Shown: positions 26,953-38,800 of the stretch, piece after piece
Layout: every line of letters starts with the position of its first letter
Position numbering within the stretch: position 1 is the first letter of the stretch
From: Streptococcus suis
GTDB lineage: Bacteria; Bacillota; Bacilli; Lactobacillales; Streptococcaceae
Length of the DNA stretch: 64,000 nt
Direction of reading: 5' to 3'
Assembly: GCA_002831545.1 (NCBI GenBank)
Contig: CP025095.1
Span: 1,364,001-1,428,000, forward strand
Translations under genes and position numbers: made by a program
The notes under the pieces: model-generated
Databases searched by the model: none
Told to the model about the DNA's origin: nothing
The model's input: the letters and a program-made list of their open reading frames with translations, nothing else

Positions 26953-27465
26953 CTATTTCTCTCTTCTTTTATAGTTTTTTATGATGAAATCAACGGGGTT
27001 GGCTTCATCTTTTGGACGAAACTGTTCACTTTGTAGCTGGAATTTTTCCATTGGAAAAGTTTCTGGGAAGAAACTATCACCTTCAAATTGCCCCTGAATA
27101 TCTGTTACAATCAATTCTTCAATGTAGTGTGCAAAGGCAGTAAAAATTTGTCCACCACCAAGGACAAACAAGGTTCCTCCTTGTTGGTGGTGCCAGTCCA
27201 GAACTTCTTCAACACCATGTAGGACTGTGACCCGGTCACTCTCCGCTTGATAGCTTTTATCGGTGGTCAATACTAAGGTATGTCGATTTGGAAGTGCACG
27301 TTTTCCCATGCCATCAAAGGTTATACGTCCCATCACCATGGCATGACCACTTGTCGTTTCCTTAAAATGAGCCTGATCAGCTGGTAAAGACCAAGGTAGT
27401 TTATCTCCCTTTCCAATCAAACCATTTTCATCCTGAGCCCAAATTGCAACAATTTTCTTTGTCAT
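26953..27465 (-). CDS. folA: Dihydrofolate reductase
   Basis: 170 aa. The DHFR motifs AIWAQDENGLIGKGDKLPW and VMGRITFDGMG, with the GGGQIF nucleotide loop, are present. It regenerates tetrahydrofolate using NADPH, completing the cycle with thyA upstream. Target of trimethoprim; Ile/Leu at the key position cannot be judged without numbering. Confidence 0.97.
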   Translation of the reverse strand: MTKKIVAIWAQDENGLIGKGDKLPWSLPADQAHFKETTSGHAMVMGRITFDGMGKRALPNRHTLVLTTDKSYQAESDRVTVLHGVEEVLDWHHQQGGTLFVLGGGQIFTAFAHYIEELIVTDIQGQFEGDSFFPETFPMEKFQLQSEQFRPKDEANPVDFIIKNYKRREK

Positions 27466-27552
27466 TTTCTCTCACTTTCCGTCCTATCATTCTATCAAAA
27501 AAACATGAAAAATGCACTTACCAAGTAGGCCAAGCGCAAATTTTTATCATGC

Positions 27553-27628
27553 TGAAACTTTCACCGACACCTCAGAGATAGGGAAGATTCCGAGATTCGT
27601 AGAATGTGAATCTCGCTGGTGCTGGAAA
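27553..27628. repeat. Imperfect palindrome in the folA-thyA gap
   Basis: CTTTC, CC and CACC on the left pair with GGTG, GG and AAAG on the right. Inside is a perfect CGAGATTC/GAATCTCG hairpin with a nine-base loop. No T-run follows. It may be a dispersed repeat or a processing site. Confidence 0.5.
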
Positions 27629-27640
27629 GCCCCCCTCATC

Positions 27641-28480
27641 TTAAATCGCTAAATCGAATTTTAACTGCGGTTTAACTGGATTGTAGTCCACCAACTCAAA
27701 ATCTTCTGCTTTTATATCAAAGAAATTGGTACCGTCAGGAACATTTAAGACCAAACGTGGCTCAACTTCAGATGGTGTGCGACGGAGTAATTCTTCAGCC
27801 TGTTCAAACTGATTGTCATAGATGTGAAGATTGTTGATGAAATAGAAAAACTTCCCTACCTTCCAGCCAAAATGTTTAGCAATCATCATTTGAAGGGCTA
27901 CATACTGCATAGCGTTGATATGATGGGCTACCAACATATCATTTGACCGTTGAGTTAGAGTTGCATCCAGATAAATCTCCCCATCCACTCGCCGAACGTC
28001 AAACATGGTTTGAAAGGCACATGGCAAAAGACCCGCGGATTGGTCAAATGCTTCATAATCCCACAAAGAAATCACATTGCGACGGTTCCATGGATTTTCT
28101 TCCAAGTGCTTGAGGATTTTTGAAATGATGTCATGCTTTTTCACGATAGCACCATAACGTTCACCGATTGTGCCTGTTCCTTCAACTTCCCAATCATTCC
28201 AATACTGGACACCGTATTTTTCCTGTAAAACCGACAAATCATTGGTCTGGTCTTGGTAAATCCAGAGAATTTCCTTGATGGCCGACTTAATTGGAATAGG
28301 TCTAAGTGTTGTAATAGGAAACTCGCCCTTGGCCAAATCATACTCAGCAAAGGAACCAGTAATATACTTAGAATTAGCAACGTTTCCATCCTTGTAACGT
28401 GGGCGAGCATTTTCTGAAAAAACGCCCTCTTCCATAATCTTACGAATGTTTTCTTTAAAAATAATATCTGCTTTAGTCAT
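27641..28480 (-). CDS. thyA: Thymidylate synthase
   Basis: 279 aa. The catalytic Cys is in [12 protein letters not shown], with the following QRSNDMLV phosphate-binding Arg and [13 protein letters not shown]. It methylates dUMP using methylene-THF and yields dihydrofolate for FolA. Monocistronic or read into folA across the palindrome. Confidence 0.97.
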   Translation of the reverse strand: MTKADIIFKENIRKIMEEGVFSENARPRYKDGNVANSKYITGSFAEYDLAKGEFPITTLRPIPIKSAIKEILWIYQDQTNDLSVLQEKYGVQYWNDWEVEGTGTIGERYGAIVKKHDIISKILKHLEENPWNRRNVISLWDYEAFDQSAGLLPCAFQTMFDVRRVDGEIYLDATLTQRSNDMLVAHHINAMQYVALQMMIAKHFGWKVGKFFYFINNLHIYDNQFEQAEELLRRTPSEVEPRLVLNVPDGTNFFDIKAEDFELVDYNPVKPQLKFDLAI

Positions 28481-28502
28481 GGTCTTAGTATAGCAAATTC
28501 TA

Positions 28503-28532
28503 GCAAAAAACTCCAGTTTTGCACCGGAGTTC
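28503..28532 (-). terminator. Terminator after the small membrane protein gene at 28533
   Basis: On the minus strand AACTCC pairs with GGAGTT, followed by TTTTTTGC. It separates the membrane-protein pair from thyA. Confidence 0.75.
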
Positions 28533-28835
28533 TCATTTGAAAAAGAATGAATAAAAATTAAGGTGGAACAAACCAGATAGGGCAGTTATTAGGCTGAACA
28601 ATATAAAATACAAAGCAACCAAGAGAACACTCAACAATATCTGACGAACATTTTTAGTGTAAATAGCTGTTGGTAAGCTGGCTAGTCCGAAAAATGGAAT
28701 GATGAAAAATGTTAGTTTAAAATTCACATTTACAATATCAAACCATTGCCCTATTGGCAAAAATAGCATGACGAAGAGAAAAAATGCGATACCATACAAA
28801 ACTAGATTTAATCTTTTTAGTAAAGTCAGGTTCAT
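28533..28835 (-). CDS. Small membrane protein, unknown function
   Basis: 100 aa from ATG 28835 (AAGGAG five bases upstream; an in-frame GTG lies two codons earlier). Three hydrophobic segments, with [11 protein letters not shown] between the first and second. It lies 11 bases after a similar small membrane protein gene, so the two probably form an operon. Confidence 0.7.
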   Translation of the reverse strand: MNLTLLKRLNLVLYGIAFFLFVMLFLPIGQWFDIVNVNFKLTFFIIPFFGLASLPTAIYTKNVRQILLSVLLVALYFILFSLITALSGLFHLNFYSFFFK

Positions 28836-28846
28836 AACCACTCCTT

Positions 28847-29125
28847 CTAGGGGCCAAATATAAAGTAGCCAATACCGAATATCAGAGGAAATGAAATCAT
28901 TAAGAAGATACTAATCAAACCAGTCCACAATTTTTTATAATAGATAGACAGTATAAGAATTAGAGCTCCCAGTAGAGGGAGAATCAACATGGTTGCTACG
29001 TTTCCCCAGCTGGACGGGAAAAACCAGTCACGAATCCAGTAATCAAGGAAAAAGGCAGACAGTAAAATCAAAAGCCCGACTATAGTTAGATAGTCAATTA
29101 GTTTAGGCATACTTACTTGTTTCAT
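28847..29125 (-). CDS. Small membrane protein, unknown function
   Basis: 92 aa from ATG 29125, with AAGGAG nine bases upstream; the longer upstream frame lacks a better site. It has three hydrophobic segments (LTIVGLLILLSAFFLDYW, ATMLILPLLGALILILSIYY, LISIFLMISFPLIFGIGYF). Partner of the following gene. No family recognised. Confidence 0.65.
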   Translation of the reverse strand: MKQVSMPKLIDYLTIVGLLILLSAFFLDYWIRDWFFPSSWGNVATMLILPLLGALILILSIYYKKLWTGLISIFLMISFPLIFGIGYFIFGP

Positions 29126-29218
29126 ACACCAACACTCCTTTCTCTTTTCACTATTATTGTACCCTTTTATCAACCGAATTTCAATATATGTATATAAAGA
29201 AAGTGTGACAGCGGATTA

Positions 29219-29246
29219 GAAAAAAGCAGAGTTTCCCCTGCTTCAG
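29219..29246 (-). terminator. Terminator after the glucokinase gene
   Basis: On the minus strand AAGCAG pairs with CTGCTT, continued as TTTTC, four bases after the glcK stop. Confidence 0.75.
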
Positions 29247-29249
29247 TTA

Positions 29250-30209
29250 TTATTTTAAGACAAGTGATGCTGCACCTAATACACCTGCATCATTACCACG
29301 TGTTGCCAAAACAATTTGTGTACTTTCCTTGATTTGTGGGAAGCTATTTTCAGCAAAGACCTTGCAAACGCCATCCAATAAGAACTCTCCTGCAGCTGAT
29401 ACACCGCCACCCAGAACGATGTAGGCTGGATTGAGGACTGCAGCAATGTTAGCACATGCCACACCTAAATACTCAGAGAAGTGACGGTAGACAATCAAAG
29501 CCAAATCATCACCTTCTTTTGCCAAATCAAAGACATCTTTAGCCGTTACGTCTTGCCCATCATCAATCATTTGTTTGAGTTTTGCATCGCCAGCGTATTG
29601 ATCAGCATAGCGACGGCTGAGGTTAACAATACCTGTCGCTGAAGCAACTGTTTCTAGACAACCTTTCTTACCACAAGTACATGCAAATGGCTCATCAAAG
29701 TCAACTGTGATATGACCTAATTCACCACCAGCACCTTTGACCCCACGAATCAAGTTTCCAGCAGCGATGACACCGCCACCAACACCTGTACCAAGCGTCA
29801 TAAAGACAACGTTGGGATTGTTATTACCAGCACCAACCCACTGCTCACCGAGAGCCGCTACGTTTGCATCATTGTCGATAAAGAATGGTAAACCAAGCGC
29901 AGATTCAAACTGATCTTTAACCAATTGCAAGGTCTTCCAGTTGAGGTTATAGGCACCGATAACCGTACCAGCTTCGCTATCAACGACACCAGGAGACCCC
30001 ATACCAACACCCAAAAAGTCATCTTTTGTCAAACCATGGGTTTCAAATCGCTGCTTGATACTGTCAATAATATCAGGAACAATATGACTTCCATCGTCTA
30101 ATATATTTGTCTTGATAGACCATTTTTCTTGAATTTCTCCCTCAGTAGTCAAGATGGCCAATTTAACAGAAGTTCCCCCAAGGTCAATACCAATAATTTT
30201 TTTAGACAT
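29250..30209 (-). CDS. glcK: Glucokinase (ROK family)
   Basis: 319 aa from ATG 30209; GAGGTG is six bases upstream. N-terminal phosphate motif GIDLGGTSVK, catalytic Asp in FIDNDANVAALGE, and the ROK zinc motif GHITVDFDEPFACTCGKKGC. It phosphorylates free glucose to glucose-6-phosphate. A TATAAT box lies about 30 bases upstream of the start. Confidence 0.95.
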   Translation of the reverse strand: MSKKIIGIDLGGTSVKLAILTTEGEIQEKWSIKTNILDDGSHIVPDIIDSIKQRFETHGLTKDDFLGVGMGSPGVVDSEAGTVIGAYNLNWKTLQLVKDQFESALGLPFFIDNDANVAALGEQWVGAGNNNPNVVFMTLGTGVGGGVIAAGNLIRGVKGAGGELGHITVDFDEPFACTCGKKGCLETVASATGIVNLSRRYADQYAGDAKLKQMIDDGQDVTAKDVFDLAKEGDDLALIVYRHFSEYLGVACANIAAVLNPAYIVLGGGVSAAGEFLLDGVCKVFAENSFPQIKESTQIVLATRGNDAGVLGAASLVLK

Positions 30210-30302
30210 AATCATCACCTCAAATGTATTTTCTTTATTATAACATAATGCAAAGGTTTGCGTAAAGCCTTTTCAAAAAATTGAACGGATAAAAAATTTG
30301 CC

Positions 30303-30638
30303 CTAACGAAATAGATAGAGCAAAATTAAAAATTGAATATGTAAGATAAACCTTCCAATGGAAAAGAGCATAACTGTCGTAAAATTACTACCTTCTTTTG
30401 TTCCATTATAGAGAAAAAGAGTGGAGATGAAGGTAAAGCCCATAGCAAAGCCCAACATCTGCAAGTCGTGATAAGACTGACTATAAAAATACAAGGTGCT
30501 TGTCAGCAATATCATGGATAGGATAGTTAAAATCAAGCGCAATGTATTCATTTTTTTGGTCTTTAGATAGCTAAACAAAGCCGCTCCCAAGGTCACCAAA
30601 AGATAGATGACCATATAAGACATGACAAGAACTTTCAT
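30303..30638 (-). CDS. Four-helix membrane protein, unknown function
   Basis: 111 aa, GGAGGG ribosome binding site, directly abutting the ABC-F stop. Hydrophobic segments cover most of the protein. It is the last gene of the DUF1149-degV-dapB-cca-ABC-F series, so it is expressed with it. No family recognised. Confidence 0.7.
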   Translation of the reverse strand: MKVLVMSYMVIYLLVTLGAALFSYLKTKKMNTLRLILTILSMILLTSTLYFYSQSYHDLQMLGFAMGFTFISTLFLYNGTKEGSNFTTVMLFSIGRFILHIQFLILLYLFR

Positions 30639-32507
30639 CTAGCCCTCCAACTCGCTCAGATACTCATACCGCTCATATTTTTCCAAGAGCAGGTCGTTTT
30701 TCTCATCCAATTCCTTCTGCAAATCGGACAATTTTGTAAAATCACTACCACAGGTCAGCATTTCCGCCTCGATTGCCGCAATCCGCTCCTCCAAGCCAGC
30801 AATATCCTCTTCGATGGTTGCCCATTCCTGCTTCTCAAAGTAGGACATCCGCTTCTTGTTCTCTTTGATTTTCTCGGTTTTCTCCTTTGGTTTTTCCAAG
30901 GAAATGGCAGAGCTGGAAGCCAGAAAGGCCTTCTCATCCAGATAGTCTGTGTAGTTGCCAAAGAAGGTCTGAATGCCGCTATCTTCGAAAGCGAGGATTT
31001 TGGTCGCAACCTTGTCCAAGAAATAACGGTCGTGACTAACGGTAATGACTGGACCAGTAAAGCCCTGCAAGAAATGTTCCAAGACTGTCAGAGTCGCTAT
31101 GTCCAAGTCGTTGGTCGGCTCATCTAGTAAGAGAACATTGGGCCGTTGCAAGAGAATCTTCAGCAAATAAAGTCGCTTCTTCTCCCCGCCAGACAACTTT
31201 TCAATCAAGGTACCGTGGGTATTGCGTGGGAAGAGGAATTGCTCCAAGAGTTCTGCGATAGAAACCATACCAGAAGTCGTTTTTGCTTCTTCTGCTACTT
31301 CCTGCAAGAAATTGATGACCCGCTTGCTTTCGTCTAGTCCTTTAATTGTTTGCGAGAAGTAGCCGATACGGATGGTTTCACCAATATCTACCTTACCGCT
31401 GTCTGCCTGCAAATCACCTGCAATCAGATTGAGCAAAGTGGATTTTCCTTTTCCATTATCACCGACAATTCCTATGCGGTCCTTGTTTTGAATGAGCAGG
31501 TTAAAGTCTGCTAAAATGGGCTTGTCAGGATAGGAAAAGCTGACATTTTCAAAGTTAATGACTTTTTTGCCGATACGAGAGGTTTCAAAATTGATTTCCA
31601 GTTCGCTATCGTCTATCTTGTTGGCTAAATCGCCTTTGAGGTCATGGAAACGATTGATACGAGCCTGTTGCTTGGTAGCACGAGCTTGAGGTTGTCTGCG
31701 CATCCAAGCCAACTCTTGTTTGTAGAGCTGCTCTTTCTTATGGCGAAGGGCGGCATCTCGCTCGTCCTGTTCTGCCTTTAAGCGAACATAGTCCTGGTAA
31801 TTGCCCTGATATTCGGTTAAGCTGGCGCGGTCCAATTCAAAAATCCGTGTCGCCACATTGTCCAAGAAATAGCGATCGTGGGTAATAAAGAGAACAGACT
31901 TTTTAGTATTTTTCAAGAAAGTCGTCAACCACTCAATGGTATCAATGTCCAGGTGGTTAGTCGGTTCATCCAGCAAGAGCAAGTCAGCATTGCCAAGGAG
32001 GACTTGGGCCAATTGGACTCGTCTACGTAGACCCCCTGATAACTCAGCAACGGTTTTGTTGAGGTCTGTCAGACCAAGTTTTGACAGAACAGTCTTGACC
32101 TGGCTTTCAATCTCCCAAGCATTGAGAGAATCCATCTCAGCCATGACTTTCTCCAATCTTGCTTGACTGGCTTCATCGTAATGAGATAAGAGCAATTCGT
32201 ATTCACGAATCAGCTGGGTTTCACGAAGGTCAGATGAAAGAACGGTGTCTAAAACTGTCTTACTTTCATCAAAATCAGGTTCCTGTGTCAGATAGGCGAT
32301 TTTATAGGCGTTTTTAGTGCGAAAAGGCGACACGTCTCCGTCAAAACCGATGCGACCTGACAGAACATCCAACAAAGTCGTCTTTCCTGTACCATTGACC
32401 CCGATAATCCCGATTCGGTCGCCTTGGTGGATGATAAAGGAAAGGTCTGCAAAAACCGTCTTGTCCCCGACAGACTTGGTCAGGTGTTCAACGATAAAAT
32501 CACTCAT
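30639..32507 (-). CDS. ABC-F family ATPase (Uup/YfmR-like)
   Basis: 622 aa, two ABC domains in one chain without membrane segments. First Walker [10 protein letters not shown] with signature [13 protein letters not shown]; second GDNGKGKST with [12 protein letters not shown]. The linker between them is basic and helical. The C-terminal ~80 residues form a charged coiled coil, as in Uup. Housekeeping ABC-F proteins rescue stalled ribosomes or help DNA metabolism; no antibiotic-resistance subtype is implied. It overlaps cca by eight bases. Confidence 0.93.
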   Translation of the reverse strand: MSDFIVEHLTKSVGDKTVFADLSFIIHQGDRIGIIGVNGTGKTTLLDVLSGRIGFDGDVSPFRTKNAYKIAYLTQEPDFDESKTVLDTVLSSDLRETQLIREYELLLSHYDEASQARLEKVMAEMDSLNAWEIESQVKTVLSKLGLTDLNKTVAELSGGLRRRVQLAQVLLGNADLLLLDEPTNHLDIDTIEWLTTFLKNTKKSVLFITHDRYFLDNVATRIFELDRASLTEYQGNYQDYVRLKAEQDERDAALRHKKEQLYKQELAWMRRQPQARATKQQARINRFHDLKGDLANKIDDSELEINFETSRIGKKVINFENVSFSYPDKPILADFNLLIQNKDRIGIVGDNGKGKSTLLNLIAGDLQADSGKVDIGETIRIGYFSQTIKGLDESKRVINFLQEVAEEAKTTSGMVSIAELLEQFLFPRNTHGTLIEKLSGGEKKRLYLLKILLQRPNVLLLDEPTNDLDIATLTVLEHFLQGFTGPVITVSHDRYFLDKVATKILAFEDSGIQTFFGNYTDYLDEKAFLASSSAISLEKPKEKTEKIKENKKRMSYFEKQEWATIEEDIAGLEERIAAIEAEMLTCGSDFTKLSDLQKELDEKNDLLLEKYERYEYLSELEG

Positions 32508-33711
32508 TCTCTAAGATTCCTTTCACAAATGTCATAATCGCTTGCTCTTCATTAGGCAAATTTCCCTCAACGATCTCATACTCAACCTGCTTGAGTAGAT
32601 TTCCCAAAACTGGACCTGGTTTGAGGTCAAATGCCTGCATCAGATGTCCTCCATTAACCACAATTTCATGCTTGTCATGGATGGTCAGGGATTGATCAAT
32701 GCAGTCAATTCCATCAAAATCCGTATCCAAGCCCTGTGCCTGACGGAGTTCCTCTACCAAGTACAAGAGGTCTTTGCCATACTTGAAACAGATTTGCTTG
32801 GTAACAGGTCCTGCTTGGCGAAGCTGATAAATCTCTACCAACTTGACCACGCTGCGTTGGAAATCATTGCTGGTTTTCCATTTTTTCAGGAAGGACTTGA
32901 TGTTATCAATACCTAGGCAGACAAAGAGCATGGCCCAAGCTTGTTCAGAAGTCGAAAAGCGAAATTCCTCTGTCAGACTTGTTAGCATGGTCTCTAATTC
33001 ATCACTTTTTCCAGCTAAATCAGGCAAGAAATCATAAGCCTTGGAATCAATCATAGCGCGCAAGCCTTTTCGCCAAAAATCCGCCATCAAGAGTTTATCA
33101 AACTCGATAAAACTGCGTTCTACAGAGATTTTTTCCAAGAGCGGTGCGGTTTCAACCATAGCTATAAATGTCGTCGGCTCAATCTCAAAGTCCAAGGTCG
33201 CTGCAAAGCGAAATCCACGCATGATACGGAGGGCATCTTCGTTGAAACGCTCAGCAGGGATGCCTACAGCACGCAGGATACGGTTTTCCAAGTCGGTCAT
33301 CCCATCAAAGAGGTCAATAATCTGTGCTTCTTCATCAAGGGCAAAAGCGTTGACCGTGAAGTCTCGGCGTTTGAGGTCCTCTTCCAAGGAACGCACAAAG
33401 GAAACCTGACTCGGCCTACGGAAGTCCACATACTCCTCCTCTGTCCGAAAGGTGGTAATTTCATACTCCTTTTTCCCCTCTAATACTAGCACCGTACCGT
33501 GTTCAATTCCGACATCAATAGTCCGTGAAAAGATTTGTTTCGTTTCCTGAGGGTAGCTGGATGTCGCAATATCGACATCATGAATAGGCCTACCGAGAAT
33601 GGCATCACGCACGGAGCCACCAACAAAGTAAGCCTCGTAACCAGCTGCTTTAATTTTCTCTAAAATCGGCAAAGCCTCCTGAAACTCAGAAGGCAGATTG
33701 TTTAATTTCAT
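32500..33711 (-). CDS. cca: CCA tRNA nucleotidyltransferase
   Basis: 403 aa. Nucleotidyltransferase head with FVGGSVRD and HDVDIATS (metal-binding D-x-D), then the RRDFTVNA neck motif and R-rich [16 protein letters not shown]. It builds or repairs the 3' CCA of tRNAs. It starts within the last four bases of dapB. Confidence 0.97.
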   Translation of the reverse strand: MKLNNLPSEFQEALPILEKIKAAGYEAYFVGGSVRDAILGRPIHDVDIATSSYPQETKQIFSRTIDVGIEHGTVLVLEGKKEYEITTFRTEEEYVDFRRPSQVSFVRSLEEDLKRRDFTVNAFALDEEAQIIDLFDGMTDLENRILRAVGIPAERFNEDALRIMRGFRFAATLDFEIEPTTFIAMVETAPLLEKISVERSFIEFDKLLMADFWRKGLRAMIDSKAYDFLPDLAGKSDELETMLTSLTEEFRFSTSEQAWAMLFVCLGIDNIKSFLKKWKTSNDFQRSVVKLVEIYQLRQAGPVTKQICFKYGKDLLYLVEELRQAQGLDTDFDGIDCIDQSLTIHDKHEIVVNGGHLMQAFDLKPGPVLGNLLKQVEYEIVEGNLPNEEQAIMTFVKGILENE

Positions 33712-34475
33712 AATAAGTGTTCCAAACCATAAACGAGTTGTGAGCGTTTGACTACCTCTTTAATGCCGAGATTGACACCGCCCATAAAGGAAATACGATC
33801 ATAAGAGTCATGACGAATGGTCAAGCCTTCACCTTGCGCACCAAAAATCACTTCCTGATGGGCAACAAGGCCTGGCAAGCGTACTGAGTGGATACGGAAG
33901 CCGTCAAATTCTGCACCGCGAGCGCCAGCAATCAGTTCTTCTTCATCCGCTGCACCTTGTGTCTGTGACTGACGGACTTGTGAAATGAGTTCGGCCGTTT
34001 TGACAGCAGTACCACTCGGTGCATCCTTCTTCTTATCGTGGTGTAATTCGATGATTTCAAGATTTGGGAAATACTTGGCTGCCTGTGCTGCAAATTGCAT
34101 GAGCAAGATAGCGCCAATAGCAAAGTTAGGAGCAATCAAGCCGCCCAAACCCTTCTCAGCAGATAAGGCAGTCAATTCCTCGATTTCTTCAGGGGTAAAT
34201 CCTGTCGTTCCAACCACAGGTGCGAAACCATTTTCCAAGGCAAAACGAGTATTTTCATAGGCAAATTTTGGCGTTGTAAAATCCACCCAGACATCAGCTT
34301 CTAGGCTGGCAACTTCTTCTTTGGTCTTGAAAACAGGAACACCATCTACTTCTGTTTCTGTCGCAAAGGGATCCACCAAGGCAGCCAGACTAAGTGCTGC
34401 GTCGCCTTTGACCATCTCAACAGCTGTTGAGCCCATTTTCCCTTTAAATCCTGCGATAATTACCTTAATTGTCAT
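33708..34475 (-). CDS. dapB: 4-hydroxy-tetrahydrodipicolinate reductase
   Basis: 255 aa. N-terminal [12 protein letters not shown] dinucleotide-binding loop and the signature [18 protein letters not shown](P)H-dependent step in lysine and cell-wall precursor synthesis. Translationally coupled to cca and eight bases downstream of degV. Confidence 0.97.
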   Translation of the reverse strand: MTIKVIIAGFKGKMGSTAVEMVKGDAALSLAALVDPFATETEVDGVPVFKTKEEVASLEADVWVDFTTPKFAYENTRFALENGFAPVVGTTGFTPEEIEELTALSAEKGLGGLIAPNFAIGAILLMQFAAQAAKYFPNLEIIELHHDKKKDAPSGTAVKTAELISQVRQSQTQGAADEEELIAGARGAEFDGFRIHSVRLPGLVAHQEVIFGAQGEGLTIRHDSYDRISFMGGVNLGIKEVVKRSQLVYGLEHLL

Positions 34476-34483
34476 GCAAACTC

Positions 34484-35335
34484 CTATTCAATAATGGGAG
34501 AAATACCAAAGGCCACTGCCCCTTCTCCCAAGTGTGTACCGATAACTGAACCAAATGACACGATTGGCCAATCGCTACCGACACCTGCTTCTTCCAATTG
34601 CTGTTTAAAGTTTTCAGCCTTTTCAGGTGCGTTGGCATGAATGATAGCAATCTGATATTGTCCTTCGGTCGTTTGTTCTTGGAGGATTTCCAAGAGGCGT
34701 TTAATGGCCTTTTTCTCAGTCCGCACTTTTTCATACACTTCAATCTTACCCTCACCTGTAAAATACAGAATCGGTTTGATGCTCAAGAGATTGCCTAACA
34801 AGGCTGCACCATTGGACAAGCGACCACCTTTTACCAAGTGATTGAGGTCATCGACCATGATAAAGGCTGTTGTCTTCCCAATTTCTTGGTCCAATTTCCC
34901 AGTAATTTCTTCAAAACTAAGTCCAGAGTCAGCCCATTTGAGAACATTTTCTACCATCATGCCTAAAGGAGCCGATGTGATTTTGGTATCTGGAAAGGCA
35001 ATGGTTAATCCTTCAAATTCATCAGCCAAATATTGAATATTTTGATAAAAACCTGAAATACCTGATGACAAGAATAAGCCAAGTGCGTGTGTATAGCCTT
35101 TATCTTTCAAGCCTCTAAGAATTTCTTCCAATTCCATCAAACTCGGTTGACTTGTTTTAGGTAATTCTTTCGATGAAGCCATTTTTTGATAAAACTCTTC
35201 AACCGTCAAATTTTGCCCTTCGATATAATTTTCCCCATCGATGCTGACTGGAATACTTAGGACAAACAGGTCATCCCGCTCAATACTTTGGACATTCAAA
35301 ACAGCCGATGAGTCAGTTATAACTGCTAATTTCAT
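34484..35335 (-). CDS. DegV family fatty-acid-binding protein
   Basis: 283 aa. Starts [11 protein letters not shown], and TSQPSLMEL plus [11 protein letters not shown] match DegV lipid-binding positions. Such proteins (FakB) present fatty acids to FakA kinase for phospholipid synthesis. The gene follows DUF1149 by one base. Confidence 0.93.
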   Translation of the reverse strand: MKLAVITDSSAVLNVQSIERDDLFVLSIPVSIDGENYIEGQNLTVEEFYQKMASSKELPKTSQPSLMELEEILRGLKDKGYTHALGLFLSSGISGFYQNIQYLADEFEGLTIAFPDTKITSAPLGMMVENVLKWADSGLSFEEITGKLDQEIGKTTAFIMVDDLNHLVKGGRLSNGAALLGNLLSIKPILYFTGEGKIEVYEKVRTEKKAIKRLLEILQEQTTEGQYQIAIIHANAPEKAENFKQQLEEAGVGSDWPIVSFGSVIGTHLGEGAVAFGISPIIE

Positions 35336-35336
35336 A

Positions 35337-35711
35337 TTAAAACTCCAAATTCACTCCTGGTGCATCAAAGGCGATTTCAGTAACCTCATAAGTCATTCGT
35401 TTTAAAATGTCCAAAAGAGGCTCTACCAAAACACGTTTTTCCTCATCAGTAAATTCAGTTGGCTCTTCTACCAATCGATTTGGTAAGTGAACGGCCTGAC
35501 TCATGGCACCTGAAATCACAAAATGTTCTAGTACAATCATAAAGCGCAAAATGGTAATCATGGATGTTCGATTTTCCGCACGATTTTGCTCAATCAATTG
35601 AAAGTCAACTTTCAATTTTGTTTCCGGAATTCCGTTCTCTTTTTCCCACGCGTGATTGCGGGCATCAAAATGATACTGATTGACAAATTCTTTATCGCGA
35701 ATGATTTCCAT
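35337..35711 (-). CDS. DUF1149 family protein
   Basis: 124 aa, soluble, with SecB-like beta character ([12 protein letters not shown] and the C-terminal hydrophobic strands). DUF1149 proteins are conserved at this site in streptococci; I do not know a proven role. It is the first gene of the operon; a TATAAT-like box precedes it around 35740-35750. Confidence 0.85.
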   Translation of the reverse strand: MEIIRDKEFVNQYHFDARNHAWEKENGIPETKLKVDFQLIEQNRAENRTSMITILRFMIVLEHFVISGAMSQAVHLPNRLVEEPTEFTDEEKRVLVEPLLDILKRMTYEVTEIAFDAPGVNLEF

Positions 35712-35770
35712 TTCTAACTTCTCCTATAAACAATATTATGCATATTATACCATAATGTATTGAAGATTTA

Positions 35771-35818
35771 AAAAATAAAAGGAAGAAACCGAAAATATTA
35801 TCTTTCAATTTCTTCCCA
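35771..35818 (-). terminator. Terminator after the M26 protease gene
   Basis: On the minus strand GGAAGAAA pairs with TTTCTTCC around a long loop, followed by TTTTATTTTTT. It lies about 25 bases after the protease stop. Confidence 0.8.
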
Positions 35819-35842
35819 TTTTGTATATAGAGCAGACTTCCA

Positions 35843-38800
35843 TCATTCTCCAAATATAGAGGAACTGAAACTATCTGTTAGCTTGACATAGGCTTTCAAA
35901 ATAGCATCTTTCAAACCTTGGCGATTAAATCCTGCTTGCTTATTCTTAGTGGCCTGATAATCTTTATCAACTGCCTCCGCCATCAGCCTACTCAGCGTTT
36001 CAATATTATCTATTGTCTCAGTCTGACCATTGAAGCTAATCGTGATGGCTTTCAGTCTATCCTTCTTATCCCAGCGCTCTTTGTACATAGCTTTTTTGAA
36101 GCTTGTATAATCCGCATATTGATTAGCAAATATTTTTTCAAAAATAAACTGATCGGATAATGGACGACCTGCCGCCTCTGCTTCCGCTTTTAGCTTGTCT
36201 GTTGCATAAGGAATAAAGCCTTCTTCCCAACCTTTTGCAGCAAGAAGTTCCAAGGCTGTCTTACGGAATTGTAAACCACCGACAGTACCACTATTATTTT
36301 GCAAGCCTGCATAAATCGGATAATAAAGCGGTACGAAATAATAGTTCTTCAAATTTTCACGCAAATAGTCTTGTTCCGGCAAAAGTGAGGATTTGGCAAC
36401 TAGTGCATGGTCAATCGCATCGTTGATAGTCGCAATATTCAGATTAGCCAGTTCCTCGTCACTTAATTTTCTAATACGGTCATGAGCGTTCTGATAGATA
36501 AGGGACTGATTGGTAGGTGCTTCAGTGGCTGGGACCAACTCTATTTTGTTAAAGAAGTAAGGATAGGCCTCTTTCCCCTTAGCAGCAATCGCTTCGATTT
36601 CAACCGCATCCAAGAGGTAGGTAACATCAAAGATTCCTTTTAGATAGGTTTGCAAATCCTCTTTTGTTTTGAAGCGACTACTTGAAACATTGTGTGGGGT
36701 ATTTGGACTATGTTCATTCATGAAATTAAATCCATAGTAATAAATACCTCCACCAGCTGATGACTGCAACAAGCCCATAGCATAGGATTCTGCATCTTGA
36801 CCAGGACGACGCTTATAACCATCCAACATGATAGTTTCATCATAGTTATGGACCAATTCATGGCTCAAGGTCGAATCACCTAAATCCGATAGCATGTCCC
36901 GATTTGAGAATTTTACAAAGGTTACTGTGTCTGAAAAGGCACTATCATTCGATTTTCTATGCCATTCATTCAAGGCACCTGCCAACTCCTGAACATAGCG
37001 GTATTCCTGGTCATACTTATCTGCCCAACGACGTTTATCAGTTTGGTCTTCAAATGCATTTGAATCCTTAATCCAGTAACCATCCCAAATTTCAGTTGAG
37101 CGTTGGATAAACTTGTCTCTCAGATTAGAATCTGCCATCTGATACCACATATCCAAAAAGTCACCTAATCGTTTTCCGTGTTTCGGTATCAGACTTGTCT
37201 GTACTGTCTTAACTTCTTGGTAGTATTGTTCCGGATTGGTCTTTTTCAAAGCCGTATCCACATATCTTCCATAACCACCAAAGGCTACTGTTGCCATTGA
37301 GCTCATTACGAAAATATCATCCTTCTCCTTGATATTCAGCAATGGCAAGTAGTATTTTTCATAGCGTGGAATACGTCCCAGATGACTATATAGACTGGTG
37401 TCAATGCTAGAGTTTGCATTAGATGGAATTTCATAAACAAAGGCATTGGTCGCTTCTTTAAACCACTTCCTTGAATCGGTTTCCCCCAAGAACAATTTCA
37501 TATTGTATTCCAAGAAATCACGAACTGTTCCAAGTTGACTAGAGAGTGCCCCAAAACGTTCTTTATGAATTTCTGCATTATTGGCAAGTGTTAATCTGTC
37601 AAAATACATATCTTCGTAGCCTTGTTGTGAAACATAATACTGATCTGTATCCTTGGTGATTTTATCTGTAAATGACTTCAACCAGCCTAGAGTATCTAAT
37701 TGACGCTTATAGAAATCCGCATGATGGAGCACAATATTCTTGATATTGGTATCTCCATATTTAATGCCATATAGCCTATTGAGGTAGGCAAGGGCGAACA
37801 TAATTTTTTCTTTATCTGCCAAGAATTCTTTTTTAATGACATCCCTGACAGCCTTGCTTGTGGTATCAACTACCTGTCTATTAGCCAGCAAACCTTTGAT
37901 ATGGAATTCGAGTTTGTCTTTGACTTCTGCAAAGGATTCATCTAAGTACAAGTCTTTTAGTTTGGCGTTCTTGTCTGTAGTTTGGATATGTAAGATGTCA
38001 GCCATCTCTTGGCTGTAAAGATCAACCTGAGAAAATGCTGTCACTAGTTCATCGATGAGACTGGTTTCCAGAGATAGTAATTGTTCTGGTGTATAGAGGA
38101 GTTGTTCACCTAAGCGGTATTCAACAACCTTGGTGTTACCGTACTCTCCCTTAAATACCAAAGGTAGAACTTCTGAAGTTCCATCTTCATAATGGATCAG
38201 TAATTTGGTCAAGGAAGCGTGTTGGTCATAGATATTTGTTGCTACTCCATCCTCATTCAAGGTCAGAACTGACTGGATAGGCTTGCTATAGAGATTACTT
38301 GCTTCATCAATCAAGTTACCATATTTAACAATAGTATTCCGGTCATAGAATGGCAACAACTTAGACGTGTTTTCATAGGCAGTTCTTCGTTTAGCCCGAG
38401 CATTTTGAACCTGGTTATAATCAATGGTCTGCACTGAATTCGACTGACTGTCGCTATTTTCCTGTTCTGTTGTGGTTGGTGTTGTTGGAATTCCCCATGC
38501 CTTGATTTTCTCTAGCACGGCTTCTTGAGAAAGGCTTGTAGACTGAATGGTAGGATTTGGTTGGCCTGCTGCATGACCTTCAACACTATACAGATTGCTT
38601 ATGGTGGACCCTACAGTTGCATAGGCATTTTGACCCGAAGCGATGATACCCCCATTGGTAACAGATGCACCTGTTGCTATATTATTCAAGACAGACATCC
38701 TAGCTGTACCTACAACACCTCCAGTATCAGCAGTTTCTGTCGCATGGATATTTCCAGTGACATAGGAATTTTTTATCACAGCACCTTGCGCGTTTGCTAC

